DNA of 64,000 nucleotides from Nonomuraea sediminis (GCF_018531495.1 NZ_JAHDTI010000010.1:496001-560000), one strand, 5' to 3'. Counted from the stretch's first letter, positions 8,235 to 17,184 are shown. The notes: generated by a model from the sequence alone, not told the origin. Numbers and translations: made by a program.

Positions 8235-8543
8235 GGTCACGAACTTCGTGCCTTTCAGTCGAAGTGGCACGTCACTTCTGCGAAAGGACGAGCCGGGACG
8301 TACGGCGGGAACCGTACACAAGTGATTACACCTCGGGGTGGGGACAGCCCGCCTTGATGGAGGCGGCCGTCGACGCGCACCCGGTGCCGGCGCAGGCGGC
8401 TGGAGACGCGCGATGATGCGTCAGGTGCACGTGGAACTAACACGGGGTAGAACGCGATGTATTCCCCCGGCGGGATCGGACCTTCCGAGCCCTGGCATGC
8501 AGGTACGGCCGACGGGGGTCGCCAGCCGTATCAGCAGAAAAGA
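8235..8543. other. Intergenic region upstream of helicase, downstream of sufT
   Basis: About 309 bp without a credible gene. It must contain the helicase promoter and leader on the minus strand, but no convincing -35/-10 pair was found. The end near sufT holds the hairpin annotated at 8504-8530. Confidence 0.6.
8504..8530 (-). terminator. Hairpin after sufT, likely end of suf operon
   Basis: The arms TACGGC and GCCGTA enclose an inner stem CGAC-GGGG-GTCG with a 3-base bulge. It begins 13 nt after the sufT stop in the direction of transcription. There is no U-tract. Confidence 0.5.
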
Positions 8544-8906
8544 TCAGACGTTGAAGCCTAGCATACGGAGCTGCTCGCGTCCTTCGTCGGTGATCTTGTC
8601 GGGGCCCCACGGCGGGAGCCACACCCAGTTGATCTTCACGTCGGAGACCATGCCGTCGAGCGCGGAGTGCGCCTGGTCCTCGATCACGTCGGTGAGCGGG
8701 CAGGCGGCGCTGGTCAGCGTCATGTCGATGGTGGCGACGGGCTGGGTGCCGTCGGCCGGGTCGAGGTTGAGCCCGTAGACCAGGCCCAGGTCGACGACGT
8801 TGATGCCGAGCTCGGGGTCGACGACGTCCTTCAACGCCTCCATGACCTCTTCGACGGTGACATCACCGTCGAAAGTGCCGATCGGCGTCTCCACGGGCTT
8901 GCTCAT
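8544..8906 (-). CDS. sufT: SufT-like metal-sulfur cluster assembly factor (DUF59/MIP18)
   Basis: A 120-residue protein of the DUF59/MIP18 family that helps mature or deliver Fe-S clusters. The core VEEVMEALKDVVDPELGINVVDLGLVY and the conserved cysteine in LTSAACPL are present. The ATG has GAGGAG 9 nt upstream and overlaps the sufU stop (ATGA). It is the last gene of the suf operon, the usual position in actinobacteria. Confidence 0.93.
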   Translation of the reverse strand: MSKPVETPIGTFDGDVTVEEVMEALKDVVDPELGINVVDLGLVYGLNLDPADGTQPVATIDMTLTSAACPLTDVIEDQAHSALDGMVSDVKINWVWLPPWGPDKITDEGREQLRMLGFNV

Positions 8907-9343
8907 AGCGCAGCACTCCTCACCACAGCGTCTTTGTAGGCCATCCAGGACAGCAGCGCACATTTCACCCTAGCCGGGAACTTCGCCACCCCGGCAAAGG
9001 CCACCGCGTCCCCCAGGACGTCCTCGTCGGCCTCCACCTGTCCCCTGCCCTGCATCAGGCGGGTGAACTCGTCGACCACCGACAGCGTCTCCTCCACGGT
9101 CGAGCCCTCGGCCAGCTCGTAGAGCACCGACGCGGCCGCCTGGCTGATGGAACAGCCCTGGCCGTCGTAGGAGACGTCCTCGATCTTGCCGCCCTCGCCG
9201 ACCTTCACGCGCATCGTGATCTCGTCGCCGCACGTGGGGTTCACGTGGTGAACCTCGGCGTCGTACGGCTCGCGCAGCCCCCGCCCCTGCGGGTGCTTGT
9301 AGTGCTCCAGGATCAGCTCCTGGTACATCGACTCGCCGATCAT
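8903..9343 (-). CDS. sufU: SufU, zinc-dependent sulfurtransferase
   Basis: A 146-residue SufU that accepts persulfide sulfur from SufS through zinc-ligand swapping. C38 and D40 (NPTCGD), C64 (GQGCSIS) and C128 (RVKCAL) are the expected zinc-site residues. The family insertion between the second and third cysteine, which distinguishes SufU from IscU, is present. The start lies 2 nt after the sufS stop and the stop overlaps sufT. Confidence 0.95.
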   Translation of the reverse strand: MIGESMYQELILEHYKHPQGRGLREPYDAEVHHVNPTCGDEITMRVKVGEGGKIEDVSYDGQGCSISQAAASVLYELAEGSTVEETLSVVDEFTRLMQGRGQVEADEDVLGDAVAFAGVAKFPARVKCALLSWMAYKDAVVRSAAL

Positions 9344-9345
9344 GT

Positions 9346-10599
9346 CTATCCGAAGACCTTCTGGACGTGGTGGAGTCCGCGCACCAAGGCGTCGATCTCG
9401 CCCGTGGTGTTGTACAGGTAGAACGACGCCCGCGTGGTCGCGGGTATTCCGAAGCGCAGGTGCAGCGGCCTGGCGCAGTGGTGACCGACGCGTACGGCGA
9501 CGCCGAACTCGTCGTCCAGGATCTGGCCCACGTCGTGCGGGTGGATCCCCTCCAGCGTGAACGACACGGTGCCGCCGCGCTCGTCGAGCGTCTCGGGCCC
9601 GATGACGCGCAGCGTGGGCACGTCCTTGAGCGCCTGCAGCGCGTAGGCCGTCAGCTCGCGCTCGTGCGCCTCGATCGCGTCCATGCCGATGCCGGTGAGG
9701 TAGTCGACGGCGGCGCCGAGCCCGATGGCCTCGACGATCGGCGGGGTGCCCGCCTCGAACTTGTGCGGGACGGGCGCGTAGGTCGAGTGGTCCATCCAGA
9801 CCGCCTCGATCATCTCGCCGCCGCCCAGGAACGGAGGCATGGCGTCGAGCAGCTCGCGGCGCCCCCACAGCACGCCGATGCCGGACGGGCCGACCATCTT
9901 GTGGCCGGTGAAGGCCACGAAGTCGACGCCGAGCGCGGCCACGTTCACCGGGTGGTGCGGGACCGCCTGGGAGGCGTCCAGCATGACCAGCGCGCCGACC
10001 TCGCGGGCCCTGCGCACGACCTCGGCGACCGGGTTGACGGTGCCCAGGACGTTGGACTGGTGCGCGACCGACACGATCTTGGTGCGCTCGGTGATGACGC
10101 CGTCCGTGAGGTCCAGGCGGCCCTCGTCGGTGACGCCGAACCACTTCAGCGTCGCGCCGGTGCGCTGCACGAGCAGTTGCCACGGCACGATGTTGGAGTG
10201 GTGCTCCATCTCGGAGATGACGATCTCGTCACCAGGGCCGAGCCGGAAGCGGGGGTCCTCGTTGATGGGGTTGCCGAAGGCGTAGGCGACCAGGTTGAGC
10301 GCCTCGGAGGCGTTCTTGGTGAAGATCACCTCGTCCCGCGAGGGCGCCCCGACGAACGCCGCGATCTTGTCGCGGGCGTTCTCGTAGGCTTCGGTGGACT
10401 CGCTGCCCAGCACGTGCATGGCACGGCCGACGTTGCTGTAGTGCATCGCCAGGTGCTCGCGTATGGTCTCGATGACCTGCGTGGGCTTCTGCGAGGAGTT
10501 GCCCGAGTCCAGGTAGACCAGCGGGCGCCCGCCGGGCAGCTCGCGAGAGAGAACCGGGAAGTCCTTCCTGATCCTCTCCACGTCGAGTGCGGTGTTCAT
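9346..10599 (-). CDS. sufS: SufS, group II cysteine desulfurase
   Basis: A 417-residue PLP-dependent cysteine desulfurase that supplies persulfide sulfur. The PLP lysine is in TGHKMVGPSG, the substrate-binding histidine in SEMEHHSNIVPW, and the catalytic cysteine in RVGHHCARPLH on the short loop typical of group II enzymes. The ATG shares its A with the sufC TAA. It sits immediately upstream of its partner sufU. Confidence 0.96.
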   Translation of the reverse strand: MNTALDVERIRKDFPVLSRELPGGRPLVYLDSGNSSQKPTQVIETIREHLAMHYSNVGRAMHVLGSESTEAYENARDKIAAFVGAPSRDEVIFTKNASEALNLVAYAFGNPINEDPRFRLGPGDEIVISEMEHHSNIVPWQLLVQRTGATLKWFGVTDEGRLDLTDGVITERTKIVSVAHQSNVLGTVNPVAEVVRRAREVGALVMLDASQAVPHHPVNVAALGVDFVAFTGHKMVGPSGIGVLWGRRELLDAMPPFLGGGEMIEAVWMDHSTYAPVPHKFEAGTPPIVEAIGLGAAVDYLTGIGMDAIEAHERELTAYALQALKDVPTLRVIGPETLDERGGTVSFTLEGIHPHDVGQILDDEFGVAVRVGHHCARPLHLRFGIPATTRASFYLYNTTGEIDALVRGLHHVQKVFG

Positions 10600-11345
10600 T
10601 ACGCCAGCGCCTTCGTGTAGGCCTCGTAGCCCTCGGCCTCGAGCTTCTCGGCCAGCTCGGGGCCGCCCTCCTCGACGATGCGGCCGCCGGCGAAGACGTG
10701 CACGAAGTCGGGCTTCACGTAGCGCAGGATGCGGGTGTAGTGCGTGATCAGCAGCACACCGGTGTCGCCCTCGGCGCGGAAGCGGTTGACGCCCTCGGAG
10801 ACCACGCGCAGCGCGTCCACGTCGAGGCCGGAGTCGGTCTCGTCGAGCACCGCGATCTTCGGCTTGAGCAGCTCGAGCTGGAGGATCTCGTGGCGCTTCT
10901 TCTCACCGCCGGAGAAGCCCTCGTTGAGGTTGCGCTGGGCGAAGGAGGCGTCGATGGACAGGGCGTCCATGCCGCTCTTGAGGTCCTTGCTGAACTGGCG
11001 CAGCTTGGGGGCCTCGCCGCGGACCGCGGTGACGGCCGAGCGCAGGAAGTTGGAGACGCTGACGCCGGGAACCTCGACCGGGTACTGCATGGCCAGGAAC
11101 AGGCCGGCGCGGGCGCGCTCGTCGACGGACATCTCCAGGATGTTCTCGCCGTCCAGGAGCACCTCGCCACCGGTGATCGTGTACTTGGGGTGACCGGCGA
11201 TGGCGTAGGCGAGCGTGGACTTGCCCGAGCCGTTCGGGCCCATGATGGCGTGGGTCTGCCCCGCCTTCACGGTCAGGTTGACACCGCGCAGGATCTCCTT
11301 GTCCTCCACGGCGACCTTCAGGTCACGGATTTCCAGGGTGCTCAC
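10599..11345 (-). CDS. sufC: SufC, ABC-type ATPase of the SUF scaffold
   Basis: A 248-residue soluble ABC ATPase that drives the SufBCD scaffold complex. Walker A is GPNGSGKS, the signature FSGGEKKRHEIL and the Walker B IAVLDETDSGLD, with the DE-T variation usual for SufC. The GTG start directly follows the TAA of the Rieske gene. Confidence 0.96.
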   Translation of the reverse strand: MSTLEIRDLKVAVEDKEILRGVNLTVKAGQTHAIMGPNGSGKSTLAYAIAGHPKYTITGGEVLLDGENILEMSVDERARAGLFLAMQYPVEVPGVSVSNFLRSAVTAVRGEAPKLRQFSKDLKSGMDALSIDASFAQRNLNEGFSGGEKKRHEILQLELLKPKIAVLDETDSGLDVDALRVVSEGVNRFRAEGDTGVLLITHYTRILRYVKPDFVHVFAGGRIVEEGGPELAEKLEAEGYEAYTKALA

Positions 11346-11663
11346 TTATGACTCCTTCGAAAGCGAGACGAGGACGTCATCGCCGTCGATCTTCACTGAG
11401 TAGATGGGAACGGGCTTGGTGGCGGGCGGGCCGGTCGGCTTGCCTGATCGGATGTCGAAGCAGGAGCCGTGCAGCCAGCACTCGAGGGTGTCGTCGTAGA
11501 CCTCGCCCTCGCTGAGGCGGACCTCGGCGTGCGAGCAGACGTCGTGCAGCGCGAACACCTCATCGCCCTTGCGTACGAGCGCGACGGGCGTGTCGTCCAC
11601 CTCGACCGCGATGACGCCGAGGTCGGGGATGTCCTCGACCCTGCACACCTTTTCGTAGGTCAT
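11346..11663 (-). CDS. Rieske-type [2Fe-2S] ferredoxin in suf operon
   Basis: A 105-residue soluble Rieske protein like the ferredoxin components of ring-hydroxylating dioxygenases. The cluster ligands are C43-x-H45 in DVCSHAEV and C62-x-x-H65 in ECWLHGSC. Its ATG overlaps the sufD stop (ATGA) and its stop abuts sufC, so it is fully embedded in the suf operon. A Rieske gene at this place recurs in actinobacteria; its role there (electron donor for cluster assembly or a client) is inference. Confidence 0.93.
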   Translation of the reverse strand: MTYEKVCRVEDIPDLGVIAVEVDDTPVALVRKGDEVFALHDVCSHAEVRLSEGEVYDDTLECWLHGSCFDIRSGKPTGPPATKPVPIYSVKIDGDDVLVSLSKES

Positions 11664-12781
11664 CGGGACAGCTCCGCTTCCAGCGCGGTCAGCACGCGCT
11701 CGCGGATCTCCTCGATCTGGATCTTCTCGATGAGCTGGCCGAGGAAGCCCCTGATGACCAGGCGGCGGGCCTCGTCGTAGGGGATGCCGCGGGCCTGCAG
11801 GTAGAAGATGTGCTCGTCGTCGAGGCGTCCGGAGGCCGAGGCGTGGCCGGCCCCGGCGACCTCGCCGGTGAGGATCTCCAGGTTCGGCACCGAGTCGGCG
11901 CGGGCGCCGTCGGTCAGGATCAGGTTGCGGTTGAGCTCGTAGGTGTCGGTGCCCTCCGCCTCGACGCGGATGATCACGTCGCCGATCCAGACCGCGTGCG
12001 CGTCCTGGCCCTGCAGGGCACCGCGGTAGTCCACGTTGCTCTTGCAGTTGGGCTTGCTGTGGTCGACCAGCAGGCGGTGCTCCAGGTGCTGGCCGGCGTC
12101 GACGAAGTAGACGCCGAGCAGGTCGGCGTCGCCGCCGGGGGCGGTGTAGGACACGCTGGGCGACAGCCGTACCAGGTCGCCGCCGAGGGTCACCGTGAAG
12201 CTGCGGAAGGTGGCGTCCTTGGCCAGCTGGGCGTGGTGGTGGGAGACGTGCACGGCGTCGTCGTCCCAGTCCTGCAGGCTGACGACCTTGAGGGTGGCGC
12301 CATCGCCGACGACGAACTCGATGTTGTCGGCGTAGACCGCGCTGCCCTTGTGGTCGAGCACGATCACGGCCTCGGCCATCGGCTCGACGCGCACGACGAT
12401 GTGGCCGTAGGCCGCGCCGTCGCCGGAACCGGTGAGCGTGACGACCGTGGGCTTGGAGGTGACGGCCTCGCGGGGCACGGTCAGGACCGTGGCCTTCTCG
12501 AAGCTGTTGTAGGCCTGGGCGCTGACCCGGTCGGCGGGCACGTAGGCCTTGCCGACGCGCGGGTCGTCGCGGCCCACGGTCTCCATCGTGACCTCGGCGG
12601 CGGCGTCGACGTCGACGACCACGTGGCCGGAGGCGGCAGCCGTACCGTTGTGCAGGCCCTTGAGGCGGGACAGCGGCGTGAAGCGCCAGGCCTCCTCGCG
12701 GCCGTTGGGCACCTCGAAGTCGTCCAGGCTGTAGGACTGCTTCTCGTGCAGGGTCGACAGGGGCTTCTCGTTCAGGCCCAT
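11660..12781 (-). CDS. sufD: SufD scaffold subunit
   Basis: A 373-residue SufD with the right-handed beta-helix core of the SufB/SufD family. The C-terminal region GHASASGRLDDEHIFYLQARGI is the conserved SufC-binding and cluster-assembly part, with the interfacial histidine in AGAGHASASG. The ATG shares a base with the sufB TGA (TGATG), so it is coupled to sufB. Confidence 0.95.
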   Translation of the reverse strand: MGLNEKPLSTLHEKQSYSLDDFEVPNGREEAWRFTPLSRLKGLHNGTAAASGHVVVDVDAAAEVTMETVGRDDPRVGKAYVPADRVSAQAYNSFEKATVLTVPREAVTSKPTVVTLTGSGDGAAYGHIVVRVEPMAEAVIVLDHKGSAVYADNIEFVVGDGATLKVVSLQDWDDDAVHVSHHHAQLAKDATFRSFTVTLGGDLVRLSPSVSYTAPGGDADLLGVYFVDAGQHLEHRLLVDHSKPNCKSNVDYRGALQGQDAHAVWIGDVIIRVEAEGTDTYELNRNLILTDGARADSVPNLEILTGEVAGAGHASASGRLDDEHIFYLQARGIPYDEARRLVIRGFLGQLIEKIQIEEIRERVLTALEAELSR

Positions 12782-14193
12782 CAGCCGACGGCTCCTTCCA
12801 TCTGCAGCTCGATCAGGCGGTTCAGTTCGAGGGCGTACTCCATGGGGAGCTCGCGCGCGATCGGCTCGACGAAGCCGCGCACGATCATCGCCATCGCCTC
12901 GTCCTCGTTGAGCCCGCGGCTCATGAGGTAGAACAGCTGGTCCTCGCTGACCTTGGAGACCGTGGCCTCGTGGCCCATCTTGACGTCGTCCTCGCGGACG
13001 TCGACGTAGGGGTAGGTGTCGGAGCGGCTGATCTGGTCGACCAGGAGCGCGTCGCACTTCACCGTCGAGGCGGAGCCGTGGGCGCCCTCCTCGATCTGGA
13101 CGAGGCCGCGGTAGGAGGTGCGGCCGCCGCCACGCGCGACGGACTTGGAGATGACGCTGGAGCTGGTGTGCGGCGCCAGGTGCACCATCTTGGAGCCGGC
13201 GTCCTGGTGCTGGCCCTCGCCCGCGAACGCGACGCTCAGCGTCTCGCCCTTGGCGTGCTCGCCCATCAGGTAGACGGCCGGGTACTTCATCGTGACCTTG
13301 GAGCCGATGTTGCCGTCGATCCACTCCATGGTGGCGCCCTCGTAGGCGACGGCGCGCTTGGTGACCAGGTTGTAGACGTTGTTCGACCAGTTCTGGATGG
13401 TCGTGTAACGGCAGCGGGCGTTCTTCTTCACGATGATCTCGACGACGGCGCTGTGCAGCGAGTCGCTGGAGTAGATCGGCGCGGTGCAGCCCTCGACGTA
13501 GTGGACGTAGGAGTTCTCGTCCACGATGATCAGGGTCCGCTCGAACTGGCCCATGTTCTCGGTGTTGATCCGGAAGTAGGCCTGCAGCGGGATCTCGACC
13601 TCGACGTTCGGCGGCACGTAGATGAACGAGCCGCCCGACCACACGGCGCTGTTGAGCGAGGCGAACTTGTTGTCGCCAACCGGGATCACGGAGCCGAAGT
13701 ACTCCTTGAACAGCTCCGGGTGCTCCTTCAGGCCCGTGTCGGTGTCGAGGAAGATGACGCCCTTCTCCTCGAGGTCCTCACGGATCTTGTGGTAGACCAC
13801 CTCGGACTCGTACTGGGCGGCCACGCCGGCGATCAGGCGCTGCTTCTCGGCCTCGGGGATGCCCAGCTTGTCGTAGGTGTTCTTGATGTCGGCGGGCAGC
13901 TCGTCCCACGAAGCGGCCTGCTTCTCGGTCGAGCGCACGAAGTACTTGATGTTGTCGAAGTCGATGCCGGTCAGGTCGGAACCCCACGTCGGCAGCGGTT
14001 TCTTGGAGAAGAGGCGCAGACCCTTCAGGCGCAGGTCAAGCATCCATTCCGGCTCGTTCTTGAGCGCGGAGATGTTGCGCACGACCTCTTCGGACAGGCC
14101 ACGCTTGGCTGCCGCACCCGCGGCATCCGAGTCGGCCCAACCGAACTTGTAATTCCCGAGGCCTTCCAGCTCCGGGCGGTCGGTGACAGTCAC
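12781..14193 (-). CDS. sufB: SufB scaffold subunit
   Basis: A 470-residue SufB, the main scaffold on which the Fe-S cluster is built with SufC and SufD. The family segments YFVRSTEKQAASW, GGSFIYVPP, YVEGCTAPIYSSDSLH and GHEATVSKVSEDQLFYL are intact. The GTG at 14193 was chosen because AAGGAG lies 8 nt upstream and the protein then starts as in other actinobacteria. It forms GTGA with the stop of sufR. Confidence 0.96.
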   Translation of the reverse strand: MTVTDRPELEGLGNYKFGWADSDAAGAAAKRGLSEEVVRNISALKNEPEWMLDLRLKGLRLFSKKPLPTWGSDLTGIDFDNIKYFVRSTEKQAASWDELPADIKNTYDKLGIPEAEKQRLIAGVAAQYESEVVYHKIREDLEEKGVIFLDTDTGLKEHPELFKEYFGSVIPVGDNKFASLNSAVWSGGSFIYVPPNVEVEIPLQAYFRINTENMGQFERTLIIVDENSYVHYVEGCTAPIYSSDSLHSAVVEIIVKKNARCRYTTIQNWSNNVYNLVTKRAVAYEGATMEWIDGNIGSKVTMKYPAVYLMGEHAKGETLSVAFAGEGQHQDAGSKMVHLAPHTSSSVISKSVARGGGRTSYRGLVQIEEGAHGSASTVKCDALLVDQISRSDTYPYVDVREDDVKMGHEATVSKVSEDQLFYLMSRGLNEDEAMAMIVRGFVEPIARELPMEYALELNRLIELQMEGAVG

Positions 14194-14882
14194 CTTCCGG
14201 TCTCCTTGCTCTCTCTTATCCGAACGGGGCTGACGTGCGTGGTGCACACCCCGTCACCGTGTGCGATGGTCGCCAGCCGCTGCACAGGAGTGCCGAGCAG
14301 CTGGGCGAACGCCTCGGTCTCGGCCTCACACAGCTGCGGGAACTCCGCCGCCGCGTGCGCCACCGGGCAGTGGTGCTGGCAGAGCTGCTCGCCACCGGAG
14401 GCCGCCTTGCTGGCGCTCGCCGCGTAGCCCTCTGCCGACAGTGCCTCGGCCAGCACCTGGGTGCGCTGGTCTTCCGGCACCTCGCGCATGATCGGCTCGA
14501 GCCGCCTGACCAGGTCTGCCACCTGGGCGCGGGCGAACTCGGCCACCGCTTCCTCACCCATGCGCTCGGCCAGGAAGCGTAGCGCGCTGCCCGCCAGGCC
14601 GTCATAGGCGTGCACGAAGGCACTGCGCCCCGCGTCGGTGATGGCGAACAACTTGGCAGGTCGCCCCCGCCCGCGCTGACCGCGCGGCCGGACCGTACGA
14701 GGCTCGATCATCCCGTCGGCCAGCAACGCGTCGAGATGGCGGCGCACCGCTGCGGGCGTCAGCCCGAGCCGCTCGCCGAGCGAGGCGGCCGTGACGGGAC
14801 CGTGCTCCAGGATCAGCCGAGCGACGCGGGCGCGCGTGCTGCGCTCGCTGCCTGGCTCGATCGATGGGGCCACGTTTTTCAC
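14190..14882 (-). CDS. sufR: SufR, Fe-S-sensing regulator of the suf operon
   Basis: A 230-residue regulator. A winged HTH spans residues 17-75 (VARLILEHGPVTAASLGERLGLTPAAVRRHL) and a C-terminal sensor part carries cysteines in GEQLCQHHCPVAH, FPQLCEAE and GDGVCTTH, the likely cluster ligands. Known SufR proteins bind an Fe-S cluster and repress suf when clusters are plentiful. It is the first gene of the operon, overlapping sufB. The GTG at 14882 has no clear ribosome site; a second GTG lies three codons later. Confidence 0.93.
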   Translation of the reverse strand: MKNVAPSIEPGSERSTRARVARLILEHGPVTAASLGERLGLTPAAVRRHLDALLADGMIEPRTVRPRGQRGRGRPAKLFAITDAGRSAFVHAYDGLAGSALRFLAERMGEEAVAEFARAQVADLVRRLEPIMREVPEDQRTQVLAEALSAEGYAASASKAASGGEQLCQHHCPVAHAAAEFPQLCEAETEAFAQLLGTPVQRLATIAHGDGVCTTHVSPVRIRESKETGR

Positions 14883-14953
14883 AACATCAGTGTGCCGTAA
14901 TTCCTTCCCAGTTCACAAACGGATCCGGAGAATGCGGGAATGCAATTTCTCAC

Positions 14954-14972
14954 GCAGGCAAGCCTTACCTAA
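14954..14972 (-). promoter_or_regulatory. IdeR/DtxR-like iron box upstream of sufR
   Basis: Read on the minus strand the site is TTAGGTAAGGCTTGCCTGC. It matches the IdeR/DtxR consensus TTAGGTTAGGCTAACCTAA at 14 of 19 positions, including the whole TTAGGT arm and the GGCT core. It lies 72-90 bp upstream of the sufR start and overlaps the end of the MFS gene. This would couple suf expression to iron in addition to SufR control. Confidence 0.55.
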
Positions 14973-16176
14973 CCGCGCGATGGCCCAGCAGGACGAAGGC
15001 CAGTCCCGCGGCCACCACGAGCCCGAGCATCACCGCGGCCATCGGCATCGCGGACCCCGCCCCGGCCAGACCCACCAGCGGGGCGGCGACGGCGCCGAGC
15101 GCGAACTGCAGGACACCGAGCAGGGCGGAGGCGCTGCCCGCCACCTGGTGCGGCTGCGAGGCCAGGGCGAGCGCGCCCGTACCGGGCAGGACCAGGCCCT
15201 GGCCGCACATGATGACGAACAGCCCGGCCACGATGCCGAGCAGCCCGAGCCCGGCGGCGGCGGCCAGCACGAGCAGGGCGGCCCCGGTCAGCGCGACGGC
15301 CAGCCCGGCGAACACCAACCGCCGGGGGTTCACCCGCCCGGCCAGGCGCCCGCCGATCTGCGCCATGATCGTCAGCCCGGTGGCGTTCAGCCCGAAGATC
15401 AGGGAGTACTGCTGCGGCGAGGCGCCGTACACCTCCTGCAGCACGAACGGCGAGCCGGAGATGTAGGCGAACATGGCCGCGAAGGCCAGCCCAGCGGTCA
15501 GCGCGCACGCCATGAAAGCCCTGTCGCCCAGCAGGCGCCAGAACGTGAGCACGGTGTGCTTGAGCCCGCCGCTCTCACGCTCCTCGGCGGGCAGCGTCTC
15601 GCGGACCCCGGTCAGGACCGCGGCCAGCAGCGCCAGTCCGGCCAGGCTGAGCGCCACGAAGACGCCGCGCCAGGAGGTGAAGGCGAGCAACTGGGCGCCC
15701 GCGATGGGGGCCAGGATCGGGGCCAGGCCGCTGACCAGCATGAGGGTGGCGAAGATGCGGGCGATGGCGGCCCCGTCGTACAGGTCGCGGACGATGGCGC
15801 GCACGAGCACCAGTGCCGCCCCGCCGAGCAGGCCCTGCAGCAGCCGGAACACGATCAGCATCGGGACGTTCGCGGCGAAGGCACACAGCAGCGAGGCCAC
15901 GGTGTATCCGGCCACGCCCACGATGAGCGGGATGCGCCGCCCACGCACGTCGCTGACGGGCCCGGCGATCACCTGCCCGGCCGAGACGCCGATGAGGCAG
16001 GCGGTGAGCGTGAGCTGGACCTGGGCGGGGGCGCTGAGCATCTCGCCGGTGATGGCGGGCAGCGCGGGCAGGTACATGTCGATCGACAGCGGGCCGATCG
16101 CGCTGAGGGCGCCCAGGATCACCAGCAGAAGTCCGCGCCGGCCTACTGCCTTGGGCGCGGCTTCGACCACGGACAT
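14965..16176 (-). CDS. MFS efflux transporter, Bcr/CflA family
   Basis: A 403-residue major facilitator with 12 predicted membrane segments. PLSIDMYLPALP in the first helix and GPVSDVRGRR (motif A) after helix 2 place it in the Bcr/CflA drug-resistance subfamily (DHA1). Likely activity is proton-driven export of small molecules. GAGGG lies 8 nt before the ATG. The gene is followed by the iron box and the suf operon, and has its own palindrome upstream at 16244-16259. Confidence 0.92.
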   Translation of the reverse strand: MSVVEAAPKAVGRRGLLLVILGALSAIGPLSIDMYLPALPAITGEMLSAPAQVQLTLTACLIGVSAGQVIAGPVSDVRGRRIPLIVGVAGYTVASLLCAFAANVPMLIVFRLLQGLLGGAALVLVRAIVRDLYDGAAIARIFATLMLVSGLAPILAPIAGAQLLAFTSWRGVFVALSLAGLALLAAVLTGVRETLPAEERESGGLKHTVLTFWRLLGDRAFMACALTAGLAFAAMFAYISGSPFVLQEVYGASPQQYSLIFGLNATGLTIMAQIGGRLAGRVNPRRLVFAGLAVALTGAALLVLAAAAGLGLLGIVAGLFVIMCGQGLVLPGTGALALASQPHQVAGSASALLGVLQFALGAVAAPLVGLAGAGSAMPMAAVMLGLVVAAGLAFVLLGHRAVR

Positions 16177-16243
16177 GCGTGAACCCTCTTCCCTCGCGGG
16201 CGGCTGGATGGCGACCCAGGAGGGCCGAGGGTTCTAAACCAGG

Positions 16244-16259
16244 ATTAGGTCAACCTAAT
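16244..16259. promoter_or_regulatory. Palindromic operator ATTAGGT-CA-ACCTAAT
   Basis: A perfect 7-2-7 inverted repeat 68 bp upstream of the MFS start. Its arms TTAGGT and ACCTAA equal the outer arms of the IdeR/DtxR box, but are only 2 bases apart instead of 7. It is probably an operator for a repressor of the efflux gene; the repressor is not identifiable here. Confidence 0.45.
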
Positions 16260-16279
16260 TCCCGGATTGTCACAAATTT

Positions 16280-17059
16280 TCACGCGGGTTCGTTGAGCTG
16301 GATGACGGACAGTGCCGCGCCCTGGGGGTCGAGGAGCACGCCGAACCGTCCGGGAGGCGCGTCCATGGCGTCGACCAGGATGTTCGCGCCGAGGTCGCGG
16401 GCCTTGGCGATGGTGGCGTCCAGGTCGGCGACCGCGAAGTAGACCATCCAGAACGACGGGACGGTGGCCGGGTAGTTCGGCGACATCGGCAGCATGCCGG
16501 CGATGCTCTTGCCGTTGTTGTGCCATTCGGTGTATGTCATGCCGCCGCCCATGTCCTGGGTGACAGGCGTCCAGCCGAAGACGGAGGAGTAGAAGCGCGT
16601 GGCGGCGTCCACGTCGCGGGTGGACAGCTCGTTCCAGCAGAAGGAGACGGGCTCGTTGACCAGTTCGGCGCCCTGGTGGTTGCCGGCCTGCCAGACGGAG
16701 CAGAAGGATCCGTCGGCGCCCTGGAAGACGGCCATGCTGCCCTCCTGGAAGATGGCCATGGGCTCCATCACGACGGTGCCGCCGGAGTTCTTGACGCGGT
16801 CGGCGACGGCGGCCGCGTCGTCGGTGGCGACGTAGGTGTTCCAGACCGAGGGCATGCCCTCGCCCATCGTGGGGCCGATTCCCGCGACCTTCTTGCCGTT
16901 CGACGTGAACTGCCCGTAACCCCCCGCCGCGGGGTCGTCGATCATCTCGGCCTGCCAGCCGAAGACCTCGCCGTAGAACCTGCGCGAGGCGTCGACATCG
17001 GTGCTGGAAAGGTCGACCCAGCAAGGTACGCCGGGTTCGTATCCACTGCGTTGCGACAT
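16280..17059 (-). CDS. Two-domain VOC (glyoxalase/bleomycin-resistance fold) protein
   Basis: A 259-residue protein made of two VOC domains, residues about 8-125 and 135-258. Each begins with a variant of CWVDLSSTDVDASRRFYGEVFGW. Metal-ligand positions look only partly kept, so an enzymatic role is not certain. It resembles the CFP30B-like hydroxylase-annotated family of actinobacteria. GAGGAGG precedes the ATG. Its function is unknown. Confidence 0.85.
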   Translation of the reverse strand: MSQRSGYEPGVPCWVDLSSTDVDASRRFYGEVFGWQAEMIDDPAAGGYGQFTSNGKKVAGIGPTMGEGMPSVWNTYVATDDAAAVADRVKNSGGTVVMEPMAIFQEGSMAVFQGADGSFCSVWQAGNHQGAELVNEPVSFCWNELSTRDVDAATRFYSSVFGWTPVTQDMGGGMTYTEWHNNGKSIAGMLPMSPNYPATVPSFWMVYFAVADLDATIAKARDLGANILVDAMDAPPGRFGVLLDPQGAALSVIQLNEPA

Positions 17060-17184
17060 TGCAACCCCTCCTCTGACGTGGACCTACCCCTCAGACTTTC
17101 ACTCCTGCGGCCGGGATTCCGGGAAACGACGCGGTCAATTGCTGTCCATATCCGGCCAGGTCGGAGACCGCTCCAGGGGGTCTC

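Noticed and set aside
6264..8357. A 697-codon open frame on the plus strand opposite the helicase
   Set aside because: It is the mirror of the helicase and its 30-bp repeat array; Val/Ala/Thr low complexity with no domain.
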